Made by a program: the position numbers and the translations under genes. 6,313 bases of DNA from NCBI GenBank assembly GCA_019310665.1, contig JAFDDW010000130.1, positions 1 to 6,313 of the forward strand. Direction: 5' to 3'. Positions within the stretch are counted from its first letter, which is position 1. The number at the start of each line of letters is the position of its first letter. The notes beneath the pieces were generated by a model, which saw only the letters and a program-made list of their open reading frames with translations, did no database searches and had not been told where the DNA came from. Source of the DNA: Deltaproteobacteria bacterium (lineage in GTDB: Bacteria; Desulfobacterota; Desulfobacteria; Desulfobacterales; JAFDCJ01). Shown piece by piece: positions 1-6,295 of the stretch.

Positions 1-202
1 ACAAAATTTTAAGAGCTTAGTCCATACTATTTTTTTTACATCAGCCTCTGGGATGAAATTAAAAAGTCAAAAAAAGCATAAAAAAATGCGCAGCATAAAA
101 TAATTAATCCGCCGGACCTTCGATCTAACAACTTACTTCAGTTTTTAAAGAACAATTTGCAACCCTAAGTATGCTATTTTTCAGGGCGGAGTAATTAACT
201 AA
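1..202. other. AT-rich non-coding stretch downstream of the amidase gene
   Basis: No coding region is supported here. The stretch is rich in A and T runs (a T run near 30-37 and A runs near 71-86) and lies 3' of the minus-strand amidase stop codon, so a transcription terminator for that gene would be expected in it. The best hairpin on the minus strand is only 4 bp (ATGC/GCAT, 86-96) followed by six T residues at 85-80, which is too weak to call confidently. Nothing else recognisable is seen. The left edge of the window may cut an unrelated neighbour. Confidence 0.6.
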
Positions 203-1615
203 TCAACTGACCGCAGGTCTTCGGCCAGCCCACGGCCGCGCCTCCTCAAGCTGAGCGGCCAATCGGAACAGCGTCGCCTCATCACCGAACCGGCCGATAA
301 AATGCGTGCCCACCGGCAGATTATCGGCATTCCAGAATAGCGGAAGGGACATACCCGGCTGTCCGGTCATATTGCAAATCGGGGTAAAGCAGGCAAACTG
401 TCCTGAACGGTAAAGCCCATGCAGCGGGTTGTCCGGTGGCGAGTCGAAGGAGCCCAAGGGTAAGGGAGGTTCGGCCAGCGTCGGGGTCAGCAATACATCG
501 TAATCCTGAAAAAACCGGGCAATTTCACGACTGACGCTTTGCAGCGTCTGCATCGCAATTACGTAATCTGCAGCACTAAATTGGTCGTTCATTTCCTTGA
601 GCGCCCAGGTAAGCGGTTCGACCTGGTCCTGGGTGGCCCCCAGAGCCTTTAGCGTTGAGCCGGTACCGGCCGACCACAAAACGCTAAAGGCATTAAACAG
701 CATCTCGGCATTAAGAGGCAACGTTGTTTCTTCAACCGCATGCCCGAGTCCGGTGCACAATTTTGCCGCCTCCTCCACAGCCTGCACACAGTCGGCATGT
801 ACCGTAACATCGGTAGCCGCTTTGGTGGTAAATGCAATTCTCAGCCGGCCCGGATCTGCACCAACTTCCTGAAGAAAGGGACGTTCGGGCGGCGGTGCCC
901 AGTAAGGATCACCCACATCAGGACCCGCAGTGGCATCGAGCAAGGCGGCGCTGTCCCTAACAGAGCGGGTAAGTGCGTGTTCGACTACCAGTCCGCTCAT
1001 AATATCACCAAAATCTGGCCCCAGGGGATTGCGGGCCCGGGTGGGTTTAAGTCCGAATACACCGCAGCAGGAAGCCGGAATGCGTATAGACCCGCCGCCG
1101 TCGTTGCCATGGGCCATGGGAACCATTCCCGCTGCAACCGCCGCAGCCGCCCCCCCGCTGGAGCCGCCCGTCGTGTGATCGGTATTCCACGGATTGCGGC
1201 AGGGACCGAAGAGCTGGGGCTCGGTAGTCGGAAGGATACCGAATTCGGGCGTATTGGTTTTACCCACGATGATCAGTCCGGCCCGTTTGAATCTGGCAAC
1301 CAGCTCGCTGTCATGGTTCGGCACAAAATTCTGCAACAGTTTCGATCCCAACGTCATCCTCACCCCTGCAAATGACGCCAGGAGGTCTTTTAAGAGAAAG
1401 GGAACACCGGTGAAGGGTCCCTCCGGCAACTTCTCCGCGGCTGCCGTTCGCGCAAGCTCGTACATCGGCGTTATAACAGCATTGAGGGTGGGGTTTAACC
1501 GTTCGATGCGGGCAATCGCAGCCTCCACCAGTTCGATGGGCTGTACCTCCTTTTTCCGCACCAGCTCAGCCTGGGCCGTAGCATCCAATAAAGCGAGATC
1601 ATCCAGTGTTGCCAT
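203..1615 (-). CDS. Amidase-signature family amidase, NylA-like subgroup
   Basis: This is a cytoplasmic serine hydrolase of 470 residues that cleaves carboxylic amides to acid plus amine or ammonia. The sequence shows the complete Ser-cisSer-Lys triad of the family: Lys76 in VPFLLKDL, the GGSSGG loop at 150-155 with Ser152 as the cis-Ser, and nucleophile Ser176 in GNDGGGSIRIPA, with the 24-residue Ser-Ser spacing typical of the family. From memory, the N-terminus (DATAQAELVR, 11-20), the GND-x-x-GS nucleophile loop and the C-terminus (AAQLEEARPWAGRRP) resemble NylA, the 6-aminohexanoate cyclic-dimer hydrolase, more than GatA or fatty acid amide hydrolases. That places it in a NylA-like subgroup but does not establish the nylon-oligomer substrate. 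GatA is unlikely because no gatB or gatC is nearby. No signal peptide or membrane segment is seen. The start at 1615 is supported by an AGGAGG site 8 nt upstream. The gene is divergent from the acyl-CoA ligase, which could activate its acid product. Family call is strong; substrate is unknown. Confidence 0.93.
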   Translation of the reverse strand: MATLDDLALLDATAQAELVRKKEVQPIELVEAAIARIERLNPTLNAVITPMYELARTAAAEKLPEGPFTGVPFLLKDLLASFAGVRMTLGSKLLQNFVPNHDSELVARFKRAGLIIVGKTNTPEFGILPTTEPQLFGPCRNPWNTDHTTGGSSGGAAAAVAAGMVPMAHGNDGGGSIRIPASCCGVFGLKPTRARNPLGPDFGDIMSGLVVEHALTRSVRDSAALLDATAGPDVGDPYWAPPPERPFLQEVGADPGRLRIAFTTKAATDVTVHADCVQAVEEAAKLCTGLGHAVEETTLPLNAEMLFNAFSVLWSAGTGSTLKALGATQDQVEPLTWALKEMNDQFSAADYVIAMQTLQSVSREIARFFQDYDVLLTPTLAEPPLPLGSFDSPPDNPLHGLYRSGQFACFTPICNMTGQPGMSLPLFWNADNLPVGTHFIGRFGDEATLFRLAAQLEEARPWAGRRPAVS

Positions 1616-1623
1616 GCGGTATT

Positions 1624-1629
1624 CCTCCT
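1624..1629 (-). promoter_or_regulatory. Ribosome binding site of the amidase gene
   Basis: On the minus strand AGGAGG stands 8 nt before the ATG at 1615-1613. It is a full consensus Shine-Dalgarno sequence at good spacing and fixes the amidase start codon. Confidence 0.85.
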
Positions 1630-1703
1630 TTTAAATCAGAATGCTCAAGGCAGATCACATTTCTTTACTTGCCATAGCCTTAGTTTTAAATCAATACCCT
1701 CTG

Positions 1704-1732
1704 TTGACAGTAGAACTATATTTATTTATGGT
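1704..1732 (+). promoter_or_regulatory. Candidate sigma-70 promoter for the ligase-hydrolase operon
   Basis: A perfect TTGACA -35 box (1704-1709) is followed after 17 bp by TATGGT (1727-1732), which matches four of six bases of the -10 consensus. Transcription would start near 1739 and give a leader of about 50 nt that contains the hairpin at 1752-1774. This is a pattern match only; the weak -10 box suggests moderate strength or activator dependence. Confidence 0.45.
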
Positions 1733-1743
1733 TTAAAAAATAA
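1715..1743 (-). promoter_or_regulatory. Weak candidate promoter for the amidase gene
   Basis: On the minus strand TATAGT (1720-1715) matches five of six bases of a -10 box, but the hexamer 17 bp upstream (TTATTT, 1743-1738) is a poor -35. If real, this promoter would lie inside the spacer of the plus-strand promoter, so the two could not easily be occupied at once. It is a weak call given the AT-rich background. Confidence 0.2.
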
Positions 1744-1751
1744 AAGATCCC

Positions 1752-1774
1752 AATTGAGCGCTTTTTGCTCAATT
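1752..1774 (+). promoter_or_regulatory. Perfect inverted repeat / leader hairpin before the acyl-CoA ligase
   Basis: AATTGAGC (1752-1759) and GCTCAATT (1767-1774) form a perfect 8-bp stem around a 7-nt loop that is mostly T. The stem ends 5 nt before the AGGAG ribosome binding site. It lacks a following T run on the plus strand, so it is not an ordinary terminator. It may be an operator for a dimeric regulator, or an mRNA structure affecting stability or translation. The structure is seen directly; the role is inferred. Confidence 0.6.
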
Positions 1775-1779
1775 AGAGC

Positions 1780-1784
1780 AGGAG
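1780..1784 (+). promoter_or_regulatory. Ribosome binding site of the acyl-CoA ligase gene
   Basis: AGGAG stands 7 nt before the ATG at 1792 and supports that start codon. Confidence 0.8.
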
Positions 1785-1791
1785 ATTATCA

Positions 1792-3435
1792 ATGGCAGAA
1801 AAAATTTACCAGCCCGGAGAAAATTATGACTATCCGCTCATCCTTAAAAAATTACTGAAGGACTCTCTGATTAAATCCCCGGACCGCGAAATCGTATACG
1901 GCGACAGGCACCGCTACACGTATCGAGATCTCAATCAACGCATCGGCAAACTGGCCAACGGGTTGACAGAACTGGGAGTAACCGCGGGTGACACGATTGC
2001 GGTATTTGATTATGACAGCCACCGTTACCTGGAATGTTTTTTTGCCGTCCCGATGATCGGGGCGGTGCTGCAAACCGTCAACTGGAGATTATCCGCCGGA
2101 CAAATCTCATATACGGTCAACCACGCCGAAGCCAAAATGATCATTATCAATGCCGATTTCCTGCCTGTACTGGAGGATATATGGGACAAACTCGAGACGG
2201 TTAAAACAGTGGTGGTAATCGCTGAAAATGGTACAATAACGGACACGAAAATTGGTCCTGCCGCCGAATTTGAAGGGTTAATGCAGTCCTCATCTGCATC
2301 ATTTGAATTTCCTGATCTGGACGAAAACACCAAGGCCACCACCTTTTACACCACCGGCACCACCGGGAATCCCAAAGGCGTTCACTTTACCCACCGGCAG
2401 CTGGTGCTTCATACCCTGGCGGTAGCAGTAGAGTTTGGATCTTTTCATACCACCGGCCGTTTTCGATCCAATGATGTGTATATGCCGCTGACACCGATGT
2501 TTCACGTTCACGCTTGGGGCTTTCCCTATGTGGCGACCCTGCTCGGCGCCAAACAGATCTATCCCGGGCAGTATGAACCCGAGAAGCTGTTGCGTCTCAT
2601 TGAAAAAGAAAAAGTTACCTTTTCGCACTGTGTGCCGACTATTTTACAAATGCTTCTAACCAGTCCAACGGTCAAAGAAGTGGATCTGTCAAACTGGAAG
2701 GTTGTTATCGGCGGTGCCAGACTGCCCAAGGGTCTTGCCAAAGCGGCCCGGGATCTCGGAATAGAGATAAACGCCGGCTACGGGATGTCGGAAACCGGCC
2801 CGGTGATGACCGCGGCTACCCCCAGAGAAGACATGCTGGACTGGGAAGAAGATAAATTGCTGGACATCACTATCAAAACCGGCAAACCCATACCGCTGGC
2901 TGAAGTTGAGGTGGTCGATGCCGATGGCAATATATTGCCCCATGACGGCGTATCGACCGGTGAAGTCGTGATGAGATCCCCCTGGCTGACCCAGAACTAT
3001 TTCAAGGCGCAGGATAAAACCGAAGAGCTGTGGCGCAACGGCTGGATGCACAGCGGCGATGTGGGTTATATCAACGAAGACGGCTATCTGCAGATTACCG
3101 ATCGCATCAAAGACGTTATCAAAAGCGGCGGTGAGTGGGTATCATCACTTGATCTGGAAAATTTATTAAGCCAGCACGAAGCCGTTCTCGAGTCGGCCGC
3201 CATCGGTGTGCCGGATGAAAAGTGGGGCGAACGGCCGCTGATGATTGTAACCCTTAAACCCGAATTTGAGGGCCATGTCAGTGAAGAAGAATTAAAAGCA
3301 TTTATGAAAAAGGGTTCTGAAGAAGGCAAACTGCCTAAATACGGGGTTCCCGACCGCTACGTGTTCACAGATGCCATCCCGAAAACCAGCGTCGGGAAAC
3401 TGGATAAAAAAGTACTGCGGAAACAATACGTTTAA
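1792..3435 (+). CDS. Medium/long-chain fatty-acyl-CoA synthetase (AMP-forming, ANL superfamily)
   Basis: This enzyme activates a carboxylic acid with ATP to an acyl-adenylate and transfers it to CoA, the entry step to beta-oxidation. At 547 residues it has the full family length with all core motifs: the P-loop-like YTTGTTGNPKG at 186-196, the adenine-contact motif NAGYGMSETG at 327-336, the ATP-ribose Asp423 in HSGDVG, the hinge region DRIKD at 437-441, and the catalytic C-terminal Lys536 in KTSVGKLDKK. The large N-terminal domain (about 1-436) and small mobile C-terminal domain are both intact. It resembles the bacterial FadD-like/LC-FACS group rather than acetyl-CoA synthetase or benzoate-CoA ligase. 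No signal peptide or membrane segment is seen, so it is cytoplasmic. The start follows a good Shine-Dalgarno site, a hairpin and a candidate promoter. It is first in an operon with the amidohydrolase, whose ATG directly follows this stop codon. A natural substrate might be the acid released by a neighbouring hydrolase; chain length cannot be told from the sequence. Confidence 0.93.
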   Translation: MAEKIYQPGENYDYPLILKKLLKDSLIKSPDREIVYGDRHRYTYRDLNQRIGKLANGLTELGVTAGDTIAVFDYDSHRYLECFFAVPMIGAVLQTVNWRLSAGQISYTVNHAEAKMIIINADFLPVLEDIWDKLETVKTVVVIAENGTITDTKIGPAAEFEGLMQSSSASFEFPDLDENTKATTFYTTGTTGNPKGVHFTHRQLVLHTLAVAVEFGSFHTTGRFRSNDVYMPLTPMFHVHAWGFPYVATLLGAKQIYPGQYEPEKLLRLIEKEKVTFSHCVPTILQMLLTSPTVKEVDLSNWKVVIGGARLPKGLAKAARDLGIEINAGYGMSETGPVMTAATPREDMLDWEEDKLLDITIKTGKPIPLAEVEVVDADGNILPHDGVSTGEVVMRSPWLTQNYFKAQDKTEELWRNGWMHSGDVGYINEDGYLQITDRIKDVIKSGGEWVSSLDLENLLSQHEAVLESAAIGVPDEKWGERPLMIVTLKPEFEGHVSEEELKAFMKKGSEEGKLPKYGVPDRYVFTDAIPKTSVGKLDKKVLRKQYV

Positions 3436-4995
3436 ATGGAAATCTCGCGCCTAGACCTTATCCTGATCAATGCCAATATTATAACCTTAGATCCTTTTTG
3501 TCCTAATGCTGCCTGGGTGGCTATCAAGAATGATAAGATCGCTGCAACCGGATCCGGAAAAGATTGGAAGAATTTAAGGGATAAAGATACCGGCCTTATC
3601 GACTGCAGCGGAAAAACAGTTATCCCCGGTTTTATCGATGCCCACCTTCATCTGGTCTCCTATGCCAAAAGCTTTGTAACATCGGACCTCAGTCCGGGCA
3701 AGAATGTTCATTCGATCTCAGGTATTCAATCAATTATTCATAACTGTTCACGCAACAGGCCCTCCGGCCAATGGATCTTTGGCAGAGGGTATAATGAATT
3801 TTATTTGGCAGAAAAGCGACATCCCAACCGCTGGGACCTGGATAAAGCAACTGCGGAGCATCCTGTCAGACTTACCCATCGATCGGGACACGCCCACGTT
3901 CTCAACAGCAGGGCGCTTAAGCTCATTGGGATAACCAGAGAAACCGGTGATCCTGAGGGAGGCATCATTGAGCGGGATTTGAAAACAGGTGAGCCGACAG
4001 GATTACTCTACGAAATGGGAGATTTTTTGTATGATCGAATTCCCCCGCTTGCCCCTGCAGAGCTTGAAAAGGGTTTACAGATGGCGAATCAGGAACTTAT
4101 TTCTCTGGGCCTTACCAGTATCCAGGATGCATCATCCCGCAACGACACCGAACAATGGGAGCTATTCAAATCCTGGAAAGAATCCCGCATCCTGTACCCC
4201 CGGGTGAATCTGATGATGGGGATTTACGCCTTTAAAAAAAATAGCAGGCAAAACCATTTAAACGAGTTAAACCAAAACCAACTCCGGTTGGGGGCAGTCA
4301 AAATTATCCTGGATGATACCACCGGCCGGCTGCATCCTTCGCAGTCAGAATTAAACAAAATGGTATTCGAAGTCCATCATGCCGGGCAGCAAATTGCGAT
4401 TCATGCCCTCGAAGAAAAAGCTGTTAAAGCTGCCTGCCAGGCCATCCAATTTGCCCTGGAGAAGTCTCCTGCAGAAGACCACCGCCACCGCATTGAGCAC
4501 TGCGCCGTGTGCCCGCCGGATTTAGCCCGCAAAATCGCATCCCTTGGTATAACGGTGGTGACCCAACCCGCCTTTATCTACTTTCACGGTGAACGCTATC
4601 GCGCCACCGTCCCGGATGAGCAGTGGGAACACCTGTACCCGATCAGGACCCTTCTGGATCAAGGAATCAACGTCGCAGCCAGTTCGGATTGTCCGATTGT
4701 GCCGCCCGACCCATTGATCGGAATACATGCGGCGATGCACAGATTGAGTGCAACAGGTGACATTGTCGGCGGCCGGGAAAAAATCCAGTTCACCGCAGCG
4801 CTGCAGATGTACACCCTGAATGCCGCCCGGGCCACTTTTGAAGAAACCATTAAAGGCACCATCACACCAGGGAAGCTGGCGGATCTGGTGGTTTTAAACG
4901 CAGATCCGACCCGACTTAAAGCGGATGAGTTCGGAAACCTGCAGGTTGATAAGACAATTATTGGGGGTAAGGTCGTTTGGGAGAAAAAACACTAG
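3436..4995 (+). CDS. Amidohydrolase family protein (Amidohydro_3 / YtcJ-like metal-dependent hydrolase)
   Basis: This is a metal-dependent TIM-barrel hydrolase of 519 residues, likely cytoplasmic. The N-terminal beta-sandwich strand (DLILINANIITLDP, 7-20) leads to the metal-binding HxH (His70 and His72 in PGFIDAHLHL). Other likely ligands are His323 in AIHALEEKAV, His355 in HRIEHC, and Asp418 in SSDCPIVPP. Lys289 (AVKIILDD) sits where this group has a conserved Lys. The C-terminal ITPGKLADLVVL segment (about 476-487) closes the sandwich domain. The family includes N-substituted formamide deformylase and many enzymes of unknown substrate. Two places differ from the usual pattern: the stretch after Lys289 is short, and HALEEKAV replaces the more common HAIGDRAV. 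The ATG abuts the ligase stop codon (TAA then ATG) without a good Shine-Dalgarno site, so translation is probably coupled. Its stop overlaps that of the convergent CoA-transferase. Family is sure; the bond cleaved (amide, formamide, lactam or other) is not known. Confidence 0.9.
   Translation: MEISRLDLILINANIITLDPFCPNAAWVAIKNDKIAATGSGKDWKNLRDKDTGLIDCSGKTVIPGFIDAHLHLVSYAKSFVTSDLSPGKNVHSISGIQSIIHNCSRNRPSGQWIFGRGYNEFYLAEKRHPNRWDLDKATAEHPVRLTHRSGHAHVLNSRALKLIGITRETGDPEGGIIERDLKTGEPTGLLYEMGDFLYDRIPPLAPAELEKGLQMANQELISLGLTSIQDASSRNDTEQWELFKSWKESRILYPRVNLMMGIYAFKKNSRQNHLNELNQNQLRLGAVKIILDDTTGRLHPSQSELNKMVFEVHHAGQQIAIHALEEKAVKAACQAIQFALEKSPAEDHRHRIEHCAVCPPDLARKIASLGITVVTQPAFIYFHGERYRATVPDEQWEHLYPIRTLLDQGINVAASSDCPIVPPDPLIGIHAAMHRLSATGDIVGGREKIQFTAALQMYTLNAARATFEETIKGTITPGKLADLVVLNADPTRLKADEFGNLQVDKTIIGGKVVWEKKH
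4992..4995. other. Shared CTAG: overlapping stop codons of convergent genes
   Basis: The palindrome CTAG supplies TAG to the plus-strand amidohydrolase (4993-4995) and TAG to the minus-strand CoA-transferase (4994-4992). There is no intergenic space, and I see no hairpin with a T run at this junction, so each transcript must end inside the opposing gene or by factor-dependent termination. Confidence 0.9.
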
Positions 4996-6179
4996 GCGAT
5001 AATCCCCTGCTCAATATACGATCGAATTGTGGTTTTCTTCATACCGAGCAATTCTTCAAAAACGTATTGATTTGCTTCGCCGAGCAAGGGGGAAGCCTTC
5101 CAGGTTGCTGGGCGACAATTTTCAAATTTAATGGGATATGTATCCGTTTTAATCTCACCCAGGACCGGATGGTTCAGGGATGTAAAAAATTTATTGGCGG
5201 CTAGCTGTGGATCGTTGGCCAAATCCTCAGCATTTTGAACGACACCGGCTGCAATGCCCGCTGGCTGAAGACTGTCCACCACGTTTTCGGCCGTCTGTCC
5301 CGCCGTCCACTCACCAATATGTCTATCTAGTATTTCCTTATGCTTCTTCCGACCGGCCAGGGACGAAAACTTATCCTCCCCGGACCAGGCGGGATTTCCA
5401 AAAACGCCGCACAGCGACTGCCATTCATCCTCGGAAAAGACTGCGATGACACACCAGCGATCCTCTCCCGAACATTTGTAACAGCCGTATGGCGCCGCAG
5501 GTCTATTTTCGGCATCGTTTCCTTGAGGCCCAACCTGATTTTGATTAAAGCCTGCATCTATCAGAGCCGGGCCGATCGTCGTGCATACGGCTTCATATTC
5601 CGACAGATCGATGTATTGTCCCTGTCCGCATCGGTCGCGATGTTCCAGCGCAGCCAGAATTGAAACCGCACCATATAGTCCGGAGACCATGTCGGCATAG
5701 GCATATCCAAAGCCCATGGGGGCATCTTGGGAATACGACGTCAGATAAGTAAGTCCTCCCAGCGACTGCACCGTGGGTCCGTAGGCTGCAAAATCTTTCC
5801 ATGGTCCGTTCTGCCCTGTCCCCGACATGCTTAACATGATGAGTCTGTCGTTCGACTTTTTCAGGGTAGCATAATCCAAATCCCAGTTTGACATTACCCG
5901 GGGGGAGAAGTTTTCCACCACGATATCGCTGATCTTAACCAGTTTTAAAAATATCTCCCGGGCTTCATGAAAATCCATATCCAGGGTAATACTTCTTTTA
6001 TTTCGATTCCAGGCGCAAAAATACGGTGTCGTATTCGACTCAATTCCCGTTGCCATCTTGGCCGATTGGACCTTGATCACCTCGGCGCCAAAGTCGGCCA
6101 GCATGCGTGTGGTATAAGGTCCGGCCACTATTCGGGTAAGATCTACCACTCTTAATTCTTGGAGTATTGATGGTTGCAT
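4992..6179 (-). CDS. Family III (CaiB/BaiF) CoA-transferase
   Basis: This enzyme moves CoA from a donor acyl-CoA to a carboxylic acid without ATP, through an aspartyl-CoA intermediate. At 395 residues it has the usual length and intact landmarks: RVVDLTRIVAGPYTTRMLAD (10-29) followed by FGAEVIKV, the NRNKRSITLDM segment (58-68), DIVVENFSP (85-93), SMSGTGQNGPW (117-127), and the likely catalytic Asp163 in YADMVSGLYG, the position matching Asp169 of formyl-CoA transferase and CaiB. The C-terminal PAGIAAGVVQNAEDLANDPQ region (306-325) is also typical. It is soluble, and family members are commonly interlocked dimers. Relatives act on carnitine, oxalate, benzylsuccinate, mesaconate or bile acids; the substrate here cannot be assigned. 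The ATG at 6179 places RVVDLTR about ten residues in, as expected, and an in-frame TAG at 6203-6201 rules out a long extension. The gene runs towards the amidohydrolase and is not in that operon, but CoA activation fits the local theme. A palindrome lies about 20 bp upstream of the start. Confidence 0.93.
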   Translation of the reverse strand: MQPSILQELRVVDLTRIVAGPYTTRMLADFGAEVIKVQSAKMATGIESNTTPYFCAWNRNKRSITLDMDFHEAREIFLKLVKISDIVVENFSPRVMSNWDLDYATLKKSNDRLIMLSMSGTGQNGPWKDFAAYGPTVQSLGGLTYLTSYSQDAPMGFGYAYADMVSGLYGAVSILAALEHRDRCGQGQYIDLSEYEAVCTTIGPALIDAGFNQNQVGPQGNDAENRPAAPYGCYKCSGEDRWCVIAVFSEDEWQSLCGVFGNPAWSGEDKFSSLAGRKKHKEILDRHIGEWTAGQTAENVVDSLQPAGIAAGVVQNAEDLANDPQLAANKFFTSLNHPVLGEIKTDTYPIKFENCRPATWKASPLLGEANQYVFEELLGMKKTTIRSYIEQGIIA

Positions 6180-6183
6180 TAGG

Positions 6184-6188
6184 CCCTT
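6184..6188 (-). promoter_or_regulatory. Weak ribosome binding site of the CoA-transferase gene
   Basis: On the minus strand AAGGG stands only 4 nt before the ATG at 6179, closer than ideal. No better start codon lies between the upstream in-frame stop and this ATG, so the start is kept and weak initiation is inferred. Confidence 0.35.
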
Positions 6189-6199
6189 ATCGGGTTTGT

Positions 6200-6219
6200 T
6201 CTAACAACATGTTGTGAGA
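6200..6219. promoter_or_regulatory. Near-perfect 20-bp palindrome, candidate operator
   Basis: The core ACAACATGTTGT (6204-6215) is a perfect 12-bp palindrome, and after one mismatched pair the flanks TCT and AGA pair again, giving nine of ten matched positions per arm. It has no loop, which favours a binding site for a dimeric repressor or activator over an RNA hairpin. It lies 20 bp upstream of the CoA-transferase start, in the expected promoter or leader area. No regulator gene is in the window to pair with it. Confidence 0.5.
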
Positions 6220-6228
6220 TACTGATAG

Positions 6229-6295
6229 AGGTTTCAGGTGTTCCGCCGCAGGCGGATCAGGTGTCAGGGAGTGGAAGTGCTGAACACTGAAACCT
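6229..6295. repeat. Inverted-repeat element, REP-like extragenic palindrome
   Basis: AGGTTTCAG-g-TGTTC (6229-6243) is matched by GAACACTGAAACCT (6282-6295), giving a 14-bp stem with a single bulged G. Inside it lies a second hairpin, CCGCC-GCA-GGCGG (6243-6255), and the octamer TCAGGTGT occurs twice (6234-6241 and 6257-6264). The compact nested symmetry and GC-rich inner hairpin in an intergenic position resemble dispersed extragenic palindromes. That it is repeated elsewhere in the genome is inferred; only one copy is in view. It could also act as a processing or termination structure for a gene beyond the right edge. Confidence 0.55.

Noticed and set aside
79..96. Possible intrinsic terminator of the amidase gene (minus strand ATGC-TGC-GCAT then T run)
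   Set aside because: The stem is only 4 bp with a 3-nt loop and cannot be extended; in this AT-rich stretch it may be chance.
740..1375. Long open frame on the plus strand opposite the amidase (and another at 1194-1634)
   Set aside because: Antisense to a strongly conserved amidase; the translation is low in recognisable motifs and has no good ribosome binding site. It is a shadow of the GC-rich coding sequence.
1717..1722. TATATT as the -10 box of the ligase promoter
   Set aside because: Five of six bases match, but it sits only 7 bp after TTGACA and has no -35-like hexamer at proper distance upstream.
1752..1774. Hairpin read as an intrinsic terminator
   Set aside because: No T run follows it on the plus strand, and on the minus strand the nearest T-rich tract comes only after an intervening GGGATC, so termination is unlikely.
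2025..3329. Several minus-strand open frames within the acyl-CoA ligase
   Set aside because: They overlap intact ANL-family motifs on the plus strand and encode nothing recognisable.
6229..6295. CRISPR-like repeat
   Set aside because: Only two short octamer copies 23 bp apart, inside a self-complementary unit; no regular repeat-spacer pattern and no cas genes.
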